Positions 7,451 to 15,998 of a stretch of 21,167 bases of DNA are shown here, piece by piece. Under the pieces are notes generated by a model. The model worked only from the letters and a program-made list of their open reading frames with translations. It did not search any database and had not been told where the DNA came from. The stretch lies in assembly GCA_964561455.1 (NCBI GenBank), contig CAZLPS010000075.1, positions 1 through 21,167 of the forward strand, given 5' to 3'. Position numbers and translations under genes: made by a program. The stretch is from JABDGR01 sp964561455. Lineage in GTDB: Bacteria; Verrucomicrobiota; Verrucomicrobiia; Opitutales; JABDGR01. Positions within the stretch are counted from its first letter, which is position 1. Each line of letters starts with the position of its first letter.

Positions 7451-9910
7451 ATGTCCTCCCTGTTCAAAATCGTTTTGCGAATGCTTCCGGCGTTTTTGAT
7501 TGGCTTGGTCGCCGGTTACGGATTTTTCGCCACCCGTTCGAACGGTGTTTCGCCCGCCGATAAAAAATCCGGCCTGCACAACCTGGCCGTAAAAAGCACC
7601 GGCGCTCTCGCGCGCTCCAACCCCGCCTCCCAAGTGAAATGGGATCCCAATTCCCCCTTGGCCGATATCTTGCGTCATCCCAGCGGGCCGGAGCGCGATA
7701 TGGAAGTCGCCCTGCTCATTGCCAATACTCCGGTCGACAAACTGGCCGCCTTGATTGACCAAGCCAACAAAGTGCCGGGGGGCAATTCCGGCTCCCTGAT
7801 TGCCGAAGCTTACGCCAAATGGGCCATCGCCGACCCGGAAGGCGCCCTCGCCCACGCCCAAGCTGATGCCCTGCGCAAAAACAGTCCCGAAATCATGGAC
7901 GGCGTCTTCACCACCTGGGCCGCCCATGATCCGCAAAATGCCTTTGCCGCAGCGATGAAAATGGACAAATCCACCTTCCGCATCCAAGCCCTTTCCTCCG
8001 TTTTGGTTTCCTGGGTCCAAGGCGATGACCCGATGGGAGCCGTGAACGCCCTCAATCATCTCCCCGCCGGCTCCATCCCGGATTACATTTACCATCCCGT
8101 CTTCGAAGCCTGGTCCCGCGTTGACCCCGATGCCGCCCTCGCCGCGCTCGACAAAGTTAATTCGGACGACACCCGCCGCGACGTGCGGGCCAACATTATC
8201 GGCGACATGGCCGACCGGAATTCCGCCCACGCGCTCGATGTTCTGCACAGTTTCCCCATGGCCCAACAAACCTCCCAGATGTATGGCGAGATTTACCAGC
8301 GCTGGGCCCAGCAAGACCCCACCGCGGCCCTGACCTCGGCGCAGAATCTTCCGACCGGCGCGCCCCGCGTGCAGGCGATTCAAAACGTCTTCAATTCCTG
8401 GGCCGAGTCCGACCCTGCGGGTGCCCTGCAAAGCGCCCAATCTTTTGCTCCCGGCCCCGAGCGCAATTCGGCCATCCAGACCAGCATCGCCAATCTCGCG
8501 CAACAGAACCCCCTTGCCGCGGCCAACTATGTGGACAATGCCCCAATTGGCAGCATGCGGGACAGTTTGGTCAGCACTCTCGCCCGCAATTGGTCTGAAA
8601 CCGACCCGGCCGCCGCCCTCGCGTGGATGGATAAAAACACCACCGGCGCCACTTACAATAACGCCATCGGCACCGTGCTCAACCAGCTGAGCAAGGCGGA
8701 CCCCAATGCCGCCATCGCCTACATCAGCCAAATGCCGGACAGCGCCAATCGCAACAATTACATCATAAACGCCGTCAGCAATTGGGGCAAAGAATATGCC
8801 GGCGACGCCACCGCCGCCATGACCTGGGTGGACAATAATCTCAGCGGACCCTTGCGCGATCAGGCGGAGCAAAGCGTCCTCAATCGCATGGTGGTCATTG
8901 ACCCCGTCCTCGCCGGTAATTACATCGCCCAAATGCCCGCGTCCCCGGCGCGCGACAATCTGGTGCAGCAGACCGCCTCCACCATGGCCTCCGTGGACAT
9001 CGAAGGCGCCATGAAATGGGTGCAGAGCCTCCCCACTGACGTCCCCGACAATACCCGCAACAATGCCCTGCAATCGGTCATGAACACCTACATCAATTCC
9101 GACCCCGCCGGCGCCGCCACCTACGTCCAATCCATGACCGACGACCCCAATTATGCCAACATGGTAACCAGACTCACGGCCACTTGGTCCCGCAACGACA
9201 GTGGGGCCGCCCTCGCTTGGGCGTCGTCACTCCCGGACGGCACCGTGCATGACAATGCCATCCGCACCGCCGTTACCAATCTGGCCAATTACGACCCCGC
9301 CTCGGCGTGGACGTACGCGCAAAGCCTCCCGCCAGGCGACAGTGCCTCCGCCACGATGGCCAGCGTCGTCGCCGCCTGGAGCCGCTCCGACCCCACCAAA
9401 GCCGTCGCCGCCGTCTCCACTTTACCTGACGGCGCGGCCCGCGTGACGGCCTATTCCCAACTCGCCTCCAATTATGTCCGCCAAGACCCGCAGGCCGCCT
9501 CCCAATGGATGAATTCCCTTCCGGTCAGCCCGGAGCGCGATGCCGCCGTGACGCAGCTCGTCACCAACCAGGCTCAAACCGACCCCAAGGCCGCGCTGGG
9601 CTGGGCGGTTACGATCAGCAACGACACCACCCGTTTCACTTCCATCCAAAGCGTGGCCCAGCAAATGGCGCGCACCGATGTCGCCGCCGCCACCGCCGCC
9701 GTCCAAGCCGCCCCCCTCACCGACGACCAGCGCGCGACCATTCTCAGCAACTTAAAAAATCCGGCGCCCAACCGCGGCGGCGCCCAAGTCATCCGCAATG
9801 CCAACGGCAGCACCGTGATCATCAACAACGGCAACAGCTACCAAACCCTGCAAGATATTCCTCCAGGCACCGTCTTTCAAAACCCTGGCACCGTGACGAT
9901 CGGCCCGTGA
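7451..9910 (+). CDS. Membrane-anchored 20-repeat alpha-solenoid protein B
   Basis: An 819-residue paralogue of the preceding protein with the same plan: anchor at 8-27 (VLRMLPAFLIGLVAGYGFFA), linker, then twenty ~32-residue units from about 128 to 769. Units match their counterparts in protein A one to one. Unit 18, for example, agrees at 23 of 32 positions, and the 3-residue insertion in unit 13 (PTDVPDNTRN) and the extra residue in unit 2 occur in both. So the whole gene was duplicated after the repeats had expanded. Unit 10 has three extra residues only here (KEYAG). The C-tail differs: a Gly/Asn-rich 50-residue end (NANGSTVIINNGNSYQ) replaces the autotransporter-like strand and proline tail of A. 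It is probably co-transcribed with A (63-bp gap). Function unknown. Confidence 0.85.
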   Translation: MSSLFKIVLRMLPAFLIGLVAGYGFFATRSNGVSPADKKSGLHNLAVKSTGALARSNPASQVKWDPNSPLADILRHPSGPERDMEVALLIANTPVDKLAALIDQANKVPGGNSGSLIAEAYAKWAIADPEGALAHAQADALRKNSPEIMDGVFTTWAAHDPQNAFAAAMKMDKSTFRIQALSSVLVSWVQGDDPMGAVNALNHLPAGSIPDYIYHPVFEAWSRVDPDAALAALDKVNSDDTRRDVRANIIGDMADRNSAHALDVLHSFPMAQQTSQMYGEIYQRWAQQDPTAALTSAQNLPTGAPRVQAIQNVFNSWAESDPAGALQSAQSFAPGPERNSAIQTSIANLAQQNPLAAANYVDNAPIGSMRDSLVSTLARNWSETDPAAALAWMDKNTTGATYNNAIGTVLNQLSKADPNAAIAYISQMPDSANRNNYIINAVSNWGKEYAGDATAAMTWVDNNLSGPLRDQAEQSVLNRMVVIDPVLAGNYIAQMPASPARDNLVQQTASTMASVDIEGAMKWVQSLPTDVPDNTRNNALQSVMNTYINSDPAGAATYVQSMTDDPNYANMVTRLTATWSRNDSGAALAWASSLPDGTVHDNAIRTAVTNLANYDPASAWTYAQSLPPGDSASATMASVVAAWSRSDPTKAVAAVSTLPDGAARVTAYSQLASNYVRQDPQAASQWMNSLPVSPERDAAVTQLVTNQAQTDPKAALGWAVTISNDTTRFTSIQSVAQQMARTDVAAATAAVQAAPLTDDQRATILSNLKNPAPNRGGAQVIRNANGSTVIINNGNSYQTLQDIPPGTVFQNPGTVTIGP

Positions 9911-10096
9911 GTTTGGGTCTCGAGGTTTTCGGTGCCTTAATTCTTTCCCCTTAGTTTCGTGTCCGTAAAACCAGGTAAAACTCCCCCTTGACCCCCTCCT
10001 CCAATCGCAATCCATCACAAGAAAGCAAGTTCCCATCAGTTCAGTATGATTCCGGTAAAAAGCGAAGGCCAAGGGATATACTGACGGGGTAAGATC

Positions 10097-10762
10097 ATGC
10101 CAATAATCAGCCAACGCGGGTGGATTTCAAAATGGCGATGGCTGGCGATATCGGCGGGGACGGCGGCCGTCGCGCTGGCGGCGCGCGCCGGGTATGAAAC
10201 CATGTGGCTTGACCTTGCCAGCCTCTTCCCGCTTGTGGGTTCCGCCGTGTGCTTCGGGCTGGCCGCCATAGGTTTGTCACAGGTTGGCCGGAAAATCGTC
10301 TTGGGGATTACACGAATTTTTCTCCGGGTCGGATTGGGCTTGGCCTTATTGTTAGTGATGAACCTGGCTTTTGCCACCGGGAAAAAAATGGCGCGGGTAA
10401 ACCGGACGCAGTTCATAGAAAACGCCGCCGAGGCCGGGTTGGCGGCAGACTGCGTTGGGCTACTGACCCGTTATCAAAACGACGCCCGGATGAAAAAGGA
10501 CGGATACCTGCGGATTTTTCCCGAAGACTTGGAATTTGCCACATTGCCGAAATCAGTTCTGATGCTAGAGCCTGTTTATGTCATTCTGGAATGGAGACCG
10601 CGGAACGTGGGAATATGCAAGAATGGATTTGGTGGGTTTTCGGCCGGCGTGCGGGTTTTCGCGGATGAGAAAGAGGTAATGGATCCCAGCGACCCAAACA
10701 TGGGAGCGGGGAAGTCGGAACGCATTGCCCCGCAGATATATTATCGGGAGGAGCCAACCTGA
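10097..10762 (+). CDS. Three-helix membrane protein with soluble C-terminal domain
   Basis: A 221-residue protein with three predicted helices, about 14-30, 43-62 and 68-92, then a ~125-residue soluble part. The soluble part includes two conspicuous stretches: MLEPVYVILEWRPRNVGICK (156-175), then GFGGFSAGVRVFADE. No family is recognised. The start ATG is preceded by GGGGTAAG about six bases upstream, a tolerable ribosome site, which supports this start. The gene stands alone: 186 bp of spacer separates it from the solenoid pair, and it converges with the DUF971 gene 50 bp downstream. No strong terminator hairpin is visible in that gap. Confidence 0.68.
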   Translation: MPIISQRGWISKWRWLAISAGTAAVALAARAGYETMWLDLASLFPLVGSAVCFGLAAIGLSQVGRKIVLGITRIFLRVGLGLALLLVMNLAFATGKKMARVNRTQFIENAAEAGLAADCVGLLTRYQNDARMKKDGYLRIFPEDLEFATLPKSVLMLEPVYVILEWRPRNVGICKNGFGGFSAGVRVFADEKEVMDPSDPNMGAGKSERIAPQIYYREEPT

Positions 10763-10812
10763 AACGGATACCGAAAAGGGATGTCGAAAAAAGTCACGAC
10801 TTGCATTTTAAA

Positions 10813-11166
10813 CTAGGTCGGCCCAGTTGCGGGTCCACCCGCGCGCACTTCCTCCCCCAGCGCCCGCAAATATTTCCAAGTGTAAATCCCGGTGTTGTGG
10901 CCATCCGAAAACGTGAACGCCACCGCATAATTGCCGATATATTTCCAACTCACCACGGTCACTCCGGCAAAATTCTTCGGCCCCGTACCGCCATATTGTT
11001 TCCCGAAAATGTCCCGTTCGCCCATGTTTTCTGCGCTGGGCGAGCAGGCGCGCAGGAATTCTCCGGGCAGGAAATCCTCCGTGGCATCAGGCCAGCGCAG
11101 GGCAATCTCGTGGCCAATCAGCTGGAGGTCCAGCGGTGGCGCGGTCAGGGACGGCGGGTTGCTCAT
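10813..11166 (-). CDS. DUF971 (GBBH-like N-terminal domain) protein
   Basis: A 117-residue single-domain protein. The pattern L-x-W-P-D (23-27), F-L-R-A-C (38-41), V-x-x-W-K-Y-I-G-N-Y-A (72-81) and F-S-D-G-H-N-T-G-I-Y-T-W-K-Y-L (86-100) is the DUF971 signature, shared with the N-terminal domain of gamma-butyrobetaine hydroxylase. In that family three cysteines and the His of DGH bind zinc. Here only Cys41 and His90 remain; the CxCxxC cluster reads CSPSAE, so metal binding is doubtful. ATG 11166 was chosen because the domain begins right after it and GAGGG precedes it. The frame is open to 11298, but that extension looks non-coding. It follows the sensor kinase by 128 bp in the same direction. 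Its role is unknown. Confidence 0.85.
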   Translation of the reverse strand: MSNPPSLTAPPLDLQLIGHEIALRWPDATEDFLPGEFLRACSPSAENMGERDIFGKQYGGTGPKNFAGVTVVSWKYIGNYAVAFTFSDGHNTGIYTWKYLRALGEEVRAGGPATGPT

Positions 11167-11243
11167 TTCCCTCAGTATGGTGTTCGCCCCAAAAACCGCA
11201 ATGGAAACCACCAAGCCATTGCCTGTACCATCCGTGATATCCT

Positions 11244-11260
11244 TCCCGCCAACGGCGGGA
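11244..11260. other. GC-rich hairpin between kinase and DUF971 genes
   Basis: TCCCGCC-AAC-GGCGGGA forms a perfect 7-bp stem with a 3-base loop in the 128-bp spacer. It directly abuts the 13-mer ATCCGTGGTAAAA (11260-11272), which also occurs in the repeat patchwork near 3112. No T-run follows on the minus strand, so an intrinsic terminator is unlikely. An intergenic repeat fragment or a processing/attenuation site is more plausible. Confidence 0.4.
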
Positions 11261-11294
11261 TCCGTGGTAAAATGGTGCGCCCCCCCCTGGCATT

Positions 11295-14165
11295 TCACCC
11301 CACGCAGCTGATGCCCGACGCCGGCGGCCGCGCCCGGCCGATCTTCTCCGCCGCCTGTTGCGGCGCGTGCCGGTTCAATAAATTCAACAAATCCAGTTGG
11401 CGCACCGGCTTGACGAGCACACCATTCAATCCCGCCTGCTCCAACGCTTGCACCTCCCGGGGATCGGCACTGTTTGACTGCGCAATGATGGGCACCGGCT
11501 TGGCGCCCACGGCGCGTTCGCGCTCCCTCCAGCAGATCGCCGTCTCGCAGGCATCCAAGTCCGCCAATTGCAGGTTCATCAACACCAAATCATAGGCTCC
11601 AGGTCGAAAAAGCGCCAGGGCGTCCCCCGCCGTCTCCGCCAAGGCGACCTCACAACCCGCGCGTTCCAACATCGTGGCTAGCACCAGGCGCGTCTGCTCA
11701 TCGCCCTCCACAAGCAACACACTGCGCTGCCGGGCGCCAACCAGTGGGCCTGGCCAGGGCGTGCCGCTGCCCGCCAACGACCGGCGGCGCTCCAACCACG
11801 CGGTAAACCAAAAAGTCGAGCCTTCGCCCAAGCGGCTCTCCACGCCGATGTCGCCACCCATCATCTCCACCAACCGCCGGCAAATGGACAGGCCCAGACC
11901 CGCCCCTTCGTAGCGACGCGTGGCAGAGCTGTCCACCTGGAAAAAAGGCTCAAAAATATGCTGGGCGTGTTCGGTGTTCAGGCCAATGCCCGTGTCGCGC
12001 ACGCTGAATCGCAACAAGTCGCGCTCACGCCCCTGTTCCAACCGTTCAATTTGCACGATGATTCCGCCCTGGTTGGTAAATTTGACCGCATTGCCGACAA
12101 GATTGAGCAAAATCTGCCGCACCCGCGGCTCGTCGAGCAAGTAGCAGAAAGCGAGACATTCATCCAATTGCATTCCCAGGGTCAGATTCTTTTGCCGGGC
12201 GTCCCGGCTCTTGATATCCAGGATGCCCTGCACCAATTCGCCCACTTCACAAGGCGAAGGCGACAGCGTGGCCACGCCGGACTCCAATTTGGCCAGGTCG
12301 AGAATGTCGCTCAGCAGGGTCAGCAGATGTTCGCCCGCGTTTTGGATGATTTGCAGCAATTCGCGCTGCTCCGGCGCGCATTCCTGGCCCAGCAGCAATT
12401 GCGCGGCGCCCAGAATCGGGTTCAGGGGCGTGCGGATTTCATGGCTGATCATCGCCAAAAACTCCGACTTGGCGCGGGCCGCCGCTTCCGCGGATTCCTT
12501 GGCCTTCACCAACTCCTCCATCACCTGCCGGCGGGCCGTGATGTCATGAGCCGTGCCGACCATTTTCCGCGGCTGGCCGGTAACTTCATCCGCCACCACT
12601 TGAGCCTGCTCGTGGACATGGCGCACCTCCCCGCCCGGTAAAACCACCCGGTGCTCCACCGAATAGACCCCGCGTTCGGCAATGGCCCGTGCCACGGCGT
12701 TCCGAATCGCCTCATGATCGTCGGCGGGAATGCGGCTGAAAAACAACTCGTTGGTTACCGGCACCGAGCCCGGTTGAAACCCAAAAATACGGTAGCACTC
12801 GTTCGACCAGCGCAACGGATTTGCATTAACTTCCGGATCCGCCAAATCCAACTCCCAACTGCCAAACCGTGCCAGACGCTCGGCCGCCGCCATCATCGCC
12901 TCGCTCCGGCGGAGTTTTTCCCCGGCCAACTTGCGTTCGGTGATGTCCTGAATCTGGGAAATAAAATATTGCGGTTGCCCCGCCCGGTCGCGCACGAGGG
13001 AAACATTCAGCAAAATCCAAACGACGCGACCCTCCTTGTGAAAATAGCGCTTTTCCATCTGGTAGGTCTGAGTTTCTCCGCGGAGCACCTGCCGCAGATG
13101 TTCCAAATCCGTCGCCAAATCGTCCGGATGCGTGATGGTTTGAAAATCAACCGCGAGTAAATCCTCCGCAGTGTAGCCCACAATGCGGCACAGCGCCTGG
13201 TTGACCTTCAGAAAGCGTCCTGCCGGCGAGACCAGCGCCATGCCAATGGCGGAGTACTCCATCGCTGAGCGAAATTGCTGTTCGCTTTGCTTGCGGGCTT
13301 CTTCCGCCGCCCGGCGCTCCGTGACATCGCGGGCCACCGCGATAAAGCCGCTCGGCCGAATCGCGTCGCCCTCGAACGGCGTGACCCGCAGTTGCACCCA
13401 CACCCGGGACTCGTCTTGGTTGCAAACTTCCCGTTCGGCGCTAAAGCCGTGATGTTCCGAAATCGCGCCCAGATCGCGTTGGGCCGCCGCCCGGGACTCG
13501 GGCGGAAAAAGTTCCAGGATGGACCGGCCCTGCATTTCCGCAGCCGTCCAGCCATGGAGCCGGGCCGCAGCATCATTCCAGTAGGTGATTTTTCCGGCGC
13601 CATCGGTGCAAACCACACAATCGCGAATCTGGGATAAGATTTGCGAGTCGAGCCGCAAGGTATCCACCACCAAGCGGCGTTCAGTGACCTCCCGGGCAAT
13701 CGTCAGAACACCCTGGGCCTTCCCCCCGTCATCGAGGATGCGGGTGGATCGAACCTCCACCCAAATCCGCGAGCCATCTTTGCGATAATCATGCCGCTCG
13801 CCAAACGATTCCTCCCCCTCCATGACGGCATAAAAACGTTCGCGCCCCCATTCCCGCGCCGTCCCTTCCGGCAGCCGGATAAACACCGACTGGCCCATCA
13901 TCTCTTCCGCCGTCCACCCCCAAACTTTGGTGGCGCCTTCGTTCCATAAGGTGACCATGCCCTCCGCGTTCGTGCAGATGATGGCGTCCTTGATTTGCGA
14001 AAGAATGAAGGTATCCCGAATCAGGCGGTTGGTGTCCGCTCCGGCACGCGTCGACGGCACCCCAGTCTCAACGGCGACAGGGCTGAAAGCCTTCAACTTA
14101 CTTTCTTGGGGTTCTTTCATTTCGATTAGCCCGTAAATTCCATCGCTGAACATCACGCCCGACAT
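11295..14165 (-). CDS. Hybrid sensor histidine kinase, 4 PAS domains, degenerate receiver
   Basis: A 956-residue cytoplasmic sensor kinase; no membrane helix is seen. Four PAS domains with PAC ends occupy about 50-165, 170-286, 295-412 and 425-546, each closing with D-(V/I)-T-E/A-R-R/K. HisKA follows: FLAMISHEIRTPLNPILG with phospho-acceptor His575. The ATPase boxes are complete: N box LLNLVGNAVKF (Asn692), DTGIGL, FEPFFQVD and GAGLGLSI. The receiver (about 815-935) is abnormal: LLVEGDE has Gly where the second acidic residue belongs, and LMNLQ has Asn864 at the usual phospho-Asp. Lys919 is kept. It therefore probably cannot be phosphorylated normally. ATG 14165 is preceded by GGTGGA; a TTG four codons upstream and an ATG at 14120 are alternatives. 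No response regulator gene is adjacent, so the target is unknown. Confidence 0.92.
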   Translation of the reverse strand: MSGVMFSDGIYGLIEMKEPQESKLKAFSPVAVETGVPSTRAGADTNRLIRDTFILSQIKDAIICTNAEGMVTLWNEGATKVWGWTAEEMMGQSVFIRLPEGTAREWGRERFYAVMEGEESFGERHDYRKDGSRIWVEVRSTRILDDGGKAQGVLTIAREVTERRLVVDTLRLDSQILSQIRDCVVCTDGAGKITYWNDAAARLHGWTAAEMQGRSILELFPPESRAAAQRDLGAISEHHGFSAEREVCNQDESRVWVQLRVTPFEGDAIRPSGFIAVARDVTERRAAEEARKQSEQQFRSAMEYSAIGMALVSPAGRFLKVNQALCRIVGYTAEDLLAVDFQTITHPDDLATDLEHLRQVLRGETQTYQMEKRYFHKEGRVVWILLNVSLVRDRAGQPQYFISQIQDITERKLAGEKLRRSEAMMAAAERLARFGSWELDLADPEVNANPLRWSNECYRIFGFQPGSVPVTNELFFSRIPADDHEAIRNAVARAIAERGVYSVEHRVVLPGGEVRHVHEQAQVVADEVTGQPRKMVGTAHDITARRQVMEELVKAKESAEAAARAKSEFLAMISHEIRTPLNPILGAAQLLLGQECAPEQRELLQIIQNAGEHLLTLLSDILDLAKLESGVATLSPSPCEVGELVQGILDIKSRDARQKNLTLGMQLDECLAFCYLLDEPRVRQILLNLVGNAVKFTNQGGIIVQIERLEQGRERDLLRFSVRDTGIGLNTEHAQHIFEPFFQVDSSATRRYEGAGLGLSICRRLVEMMGGDIGVESRLGEGSTFWFTAWLERRRSLAGSGTPWPGPLVGARQRSVLLVEGDEQTRLVLATMLERAGCEVALAETAGDALALFRPGAYDLVLMNLQLADLDACETAICWRERERAVGAKPVPIIAQSNSADPREVQALEQAGLNGVLVKPVRQLDLLNLLNRHAPQQAAEKIGRARPPASGISCVG

Positions 14166-14363
14166 CCTGTCCACCAATAAAGCTATCTGTTTTTTGACCG
14201 GGGTAAAGCCCGATGTGGCGGAATAATCTCAGTCCCGGGCCACCCCAAAGTTGGCGGCAACGGCGCACGGGAGCCATCGCTTGGGCATGGGGCGGTCGCG
14301 GGCGACCCCGCCAAAGCCGGGGATTGATATCAGAATTGCCTCACGAACTTCCGTCCGTTATTC

Positions 14364-15137
14364 ATGTCTCACCAAGCCATGTTAAACCCAGCTCATGTTC
14401 GCACCGCTCTGAGCTGGCTTGCTGCCGCCATCCTCGCTGGGGCTTTCGCTTTTGTTTACCTTTACAACCCATCCACCGTCATGTCCGCCACTTCGCCGAC
14501 CCCCGCCAACCCGGCTTCCTCCGCCCAGAAAAAGGGCCCGCCCCCGGCTAATCTTGAGACAGCCATTTTTGCCACGGGCTGCTTCTGGTGCTCTCAAGCG
14601 GTCTTGGAACGCATCCCCGGCGTGTGGGAGGCCACCTGCGGCTACACCGGTGGTAACGTGACCAATCCGAGCTATCAACAGGTTTGCACCGGCAAAACCG
14701 GCCACGCCGAGGCCACGCAAGTGAGATTTGACCCCAAAGTAATCTCCTACGAGGAATTGCTCGATTGGTTTTGGCACATGCACGACCCAACCACCCTCAA
14801 CCGCCAAGGCTACGACGAGGGCACTCAATATCGCTCGGCCATCTTTTACTTCAACGATGCGCAAAGGGTCGCGGCGGAAAAGTCCAAAACTGCCGCCCAA
14901 AAGGATTTCAAGGATAAGATCGTCACTGAAATCACCAAAGCCACCGCTTTCTACGTGGCCGAAGACTACCATCAGGAATATTTTAACAACAATTCCTCCC
15001 AGGGCTATTGCCAGGCAATCATCTCTCCCAAACTGGCCAAATTAAAGCTGACGCTGGCCCCGACCAGCGCCGGAACCGCCGTCAAAGCCAGTCCCGCCGC
15101 CACCAGTGCCGCCACCCCCGCTGCCGGCACCAAGTAA
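14364..15137 (+). CDS. msrA: Exported peptide-methionine (S)-S-oxide reductase
   Basis: A 257-residue MsrA, which reduces methionine-S-sulfoxide in oxidised proteins. Residues 13-33 form a signal or anchor helix (TALSWLAAAILAGAFAFVYLY), then a Pro/Ser linker, so the enzyme should work in the periplasm. The catalytic domain (about 64-230) has the core motif GCFWC with nucleophile Cys73, then GYTGG, GHAEATQVRFDP (Glu116), GYDEGTQYRS (Asp151, Tyr156) and YHQEYF. Cys216 in QGYCQ is the likely resolving cysteine. The alanine-rich tail after 230 is dispensable-looking. The gene is divergent from the sensor kinase across about 200 bp, which include an imperfect GC-rich hairpin at 14291-14312; a regulatory link between them is only possible. 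ATG 14379 is an alternative start. Confidence 0.95.
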   Translation: MSHQAMLNPAHVRTALSWLAAAILAGAFAFVYLYNPSTVMSATSPTPANPASSAQKKGPPPANLETAIFATGCFWCSQAVLERIPGVWEATCGYTGGNVTNPSYQQVCTGKTGHAEATQVRFDPKVISYEELLDWFWHMHDPTTLNRQGYDEGTQYRSAIFYFNDAQRVAAEKSKTAAQKDFKDKIVTEITKATAFYVAEDYHQEYFNNNSSQGYCQAIISPKLAKLKLTLAPTSAGTAVKASPAATSAATPAAGTK

Positions 15138-15161
15138 CAACAGTGCGAAAGGGTTCCCCGA

Positions 15162-15181
15162 CCCCGGATTTCAAGCCGGGG
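15162..15181. terminator. Possible terminator hairpin between convergent genes
   Basis: CCCCGG (15162-15167) pairs with CCGGGG (15176-15181) around an 8-base loop, 25 bp after the msrA stop and 60 bp from the stop of the convergent membrane-protein gene. No T-run follows. Further pairings lie beside it (CAGTC 15205-15209 with GACTG 15222-15226, inside GCCGGC 15187-15192 and 15233-15238), so the whole gap may be a structured bidirectional stop region. Confidence 0.35.
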
Positions 15182-15243
15182 AATCTGCCGGCCGCATAGT
15201 GGCCCAGTCAATATGGCCATGGACTGCCAGCCGCCGGCGAATT

Positions 15244-15981
15244 TTACCCTTTGCGCCGCAGCGCCAGCCCAAGGGCGGCCATCGCCAGCACCAACAACAT
15301 GGCGCTTAAAATGAAAATGGGCGGCGCCGAAAAGTGCGCCTTTTGCAATTCCGGAAAGGCATTGAGCATCACGTCCTGGTGCCATGCCAGCGTCGTGCCC
15401 AAAGCCATGCCGCACATGCCTGTGACCCCGGCCAGCACGCTCACCGCCACCCACGCGCCATTTCGGGCCAAACCCAGCGCCAGGCCACCCAGCACCACCA
15501 GAATCCCGCCAATCACCAGGAAAGGTCGTGGCGCAAATGACACTTGGGCCAGCGAAGGAAATACGTGGTCCAGCGCCTCACGCTTTAACGCCAAAATCGC
15601 CCCAAAAACGAACGTGCAAATTCCCGTGAAAATCGCCACCACGCTCACTCCCGCCAAAAATGAATTTCGCGCGCCCAGCCGCAACGCCGCCCCCTCCTTG
15701 GTTCCGTCATTAAACAACGGATTGCTCATTTCTGCCACATTGCGCCCGGCAAACCACCACAACACCACCCCAAACGCCAGCATCGGCAACACTCCGAGCA
15801 AATCCGCCATCCTTTGCGCATGCGAAGAGACCACGTCTCCGCGCAACAACTTGCCGGCGTAAATCAGCCCCGCCACCACAATTAGAATGGCCAGCAATCG
15901 CAAAAAGTGCCGCGTCCGCATCACGCCCGTCCGGGTTTTGGGTGACGCCTGCGGAATTAAGATGTCGTCAATCGGTTCCAT
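15244..15981 (-). CDS. Six-helix membrane protein with internal duplication
   Basis: A 245-residue integral membrane protein with predicted helices near 26-43, 61-79, 110-131, 153-172, 177-199 and 222-241. Residues about 131-173 and 198-242 are similar to one another: ALDHVFPSLAQVSFAPRP then a helix ending LALGLAR, and VMLNAFPELQKAHFSAPP then a helix ending AALGLALR. This indicates an internal duplication of a loop-plus-helix unit. No known transporter or enzyme motif was found. Its start is 17 bp after the stop of the winged-helix regulator in the same direction, so the two are very probably co-transcribed, and the regulator may control it. Confidence 0.8.
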   Translation of the reverse strand: MEPIDDILIPQASPKTRTGVMRTRHFLRLLAILIVVAGLIYAGKLLRGDVVSSHAQRMADLLGVLPMLAFGVVLWWFAGRNVAEMSNPLFNDGTKEGAALRLGARNSFLAGVSVVAIFTGICTFVFGAILALKREALDHVFPSLAQVSFAPRPFLVIGGILVVLGGLALGLARNGAWVAVSVLAGVTGMCGMALGTTLAWHQDVMLNAFPELQKAHFSAPPIFILSAMLLVLAMAALGLALRRKG

Positions 15982-15998
15982 GGTTTAAAAGCGGGTCC

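Noticed and set aside
7445..9130. 561-codon open frame on the minus strand opposite solenoid B
   Set aside because: It mirrors the codon bias of the plus-strand repeat gene. Its translation is Gly/His/Val-rich without domain or signal sequence, and the plus-strand gene is clearly real.
11167..11298. N-terminal extension of the DUF971 protein
   Set aside because: The extra 44 residues run through a hairpin and repeat fragment, whereas the domain starts directly after ATG 11166.
10801..11595. 264-codon plus-strand frame
   Set aside because: It lies antisense to the DUF971 gene and the kinase receiver domain, both of which have strong family signatures.
14291..14312. GC-rich imperfect hairpin between the kinase and msrA genes
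   Set aside because: It has a two-base bulge and no T-run and lies between divergent genes, so it is not a terminator; no regulator site could be assigned.
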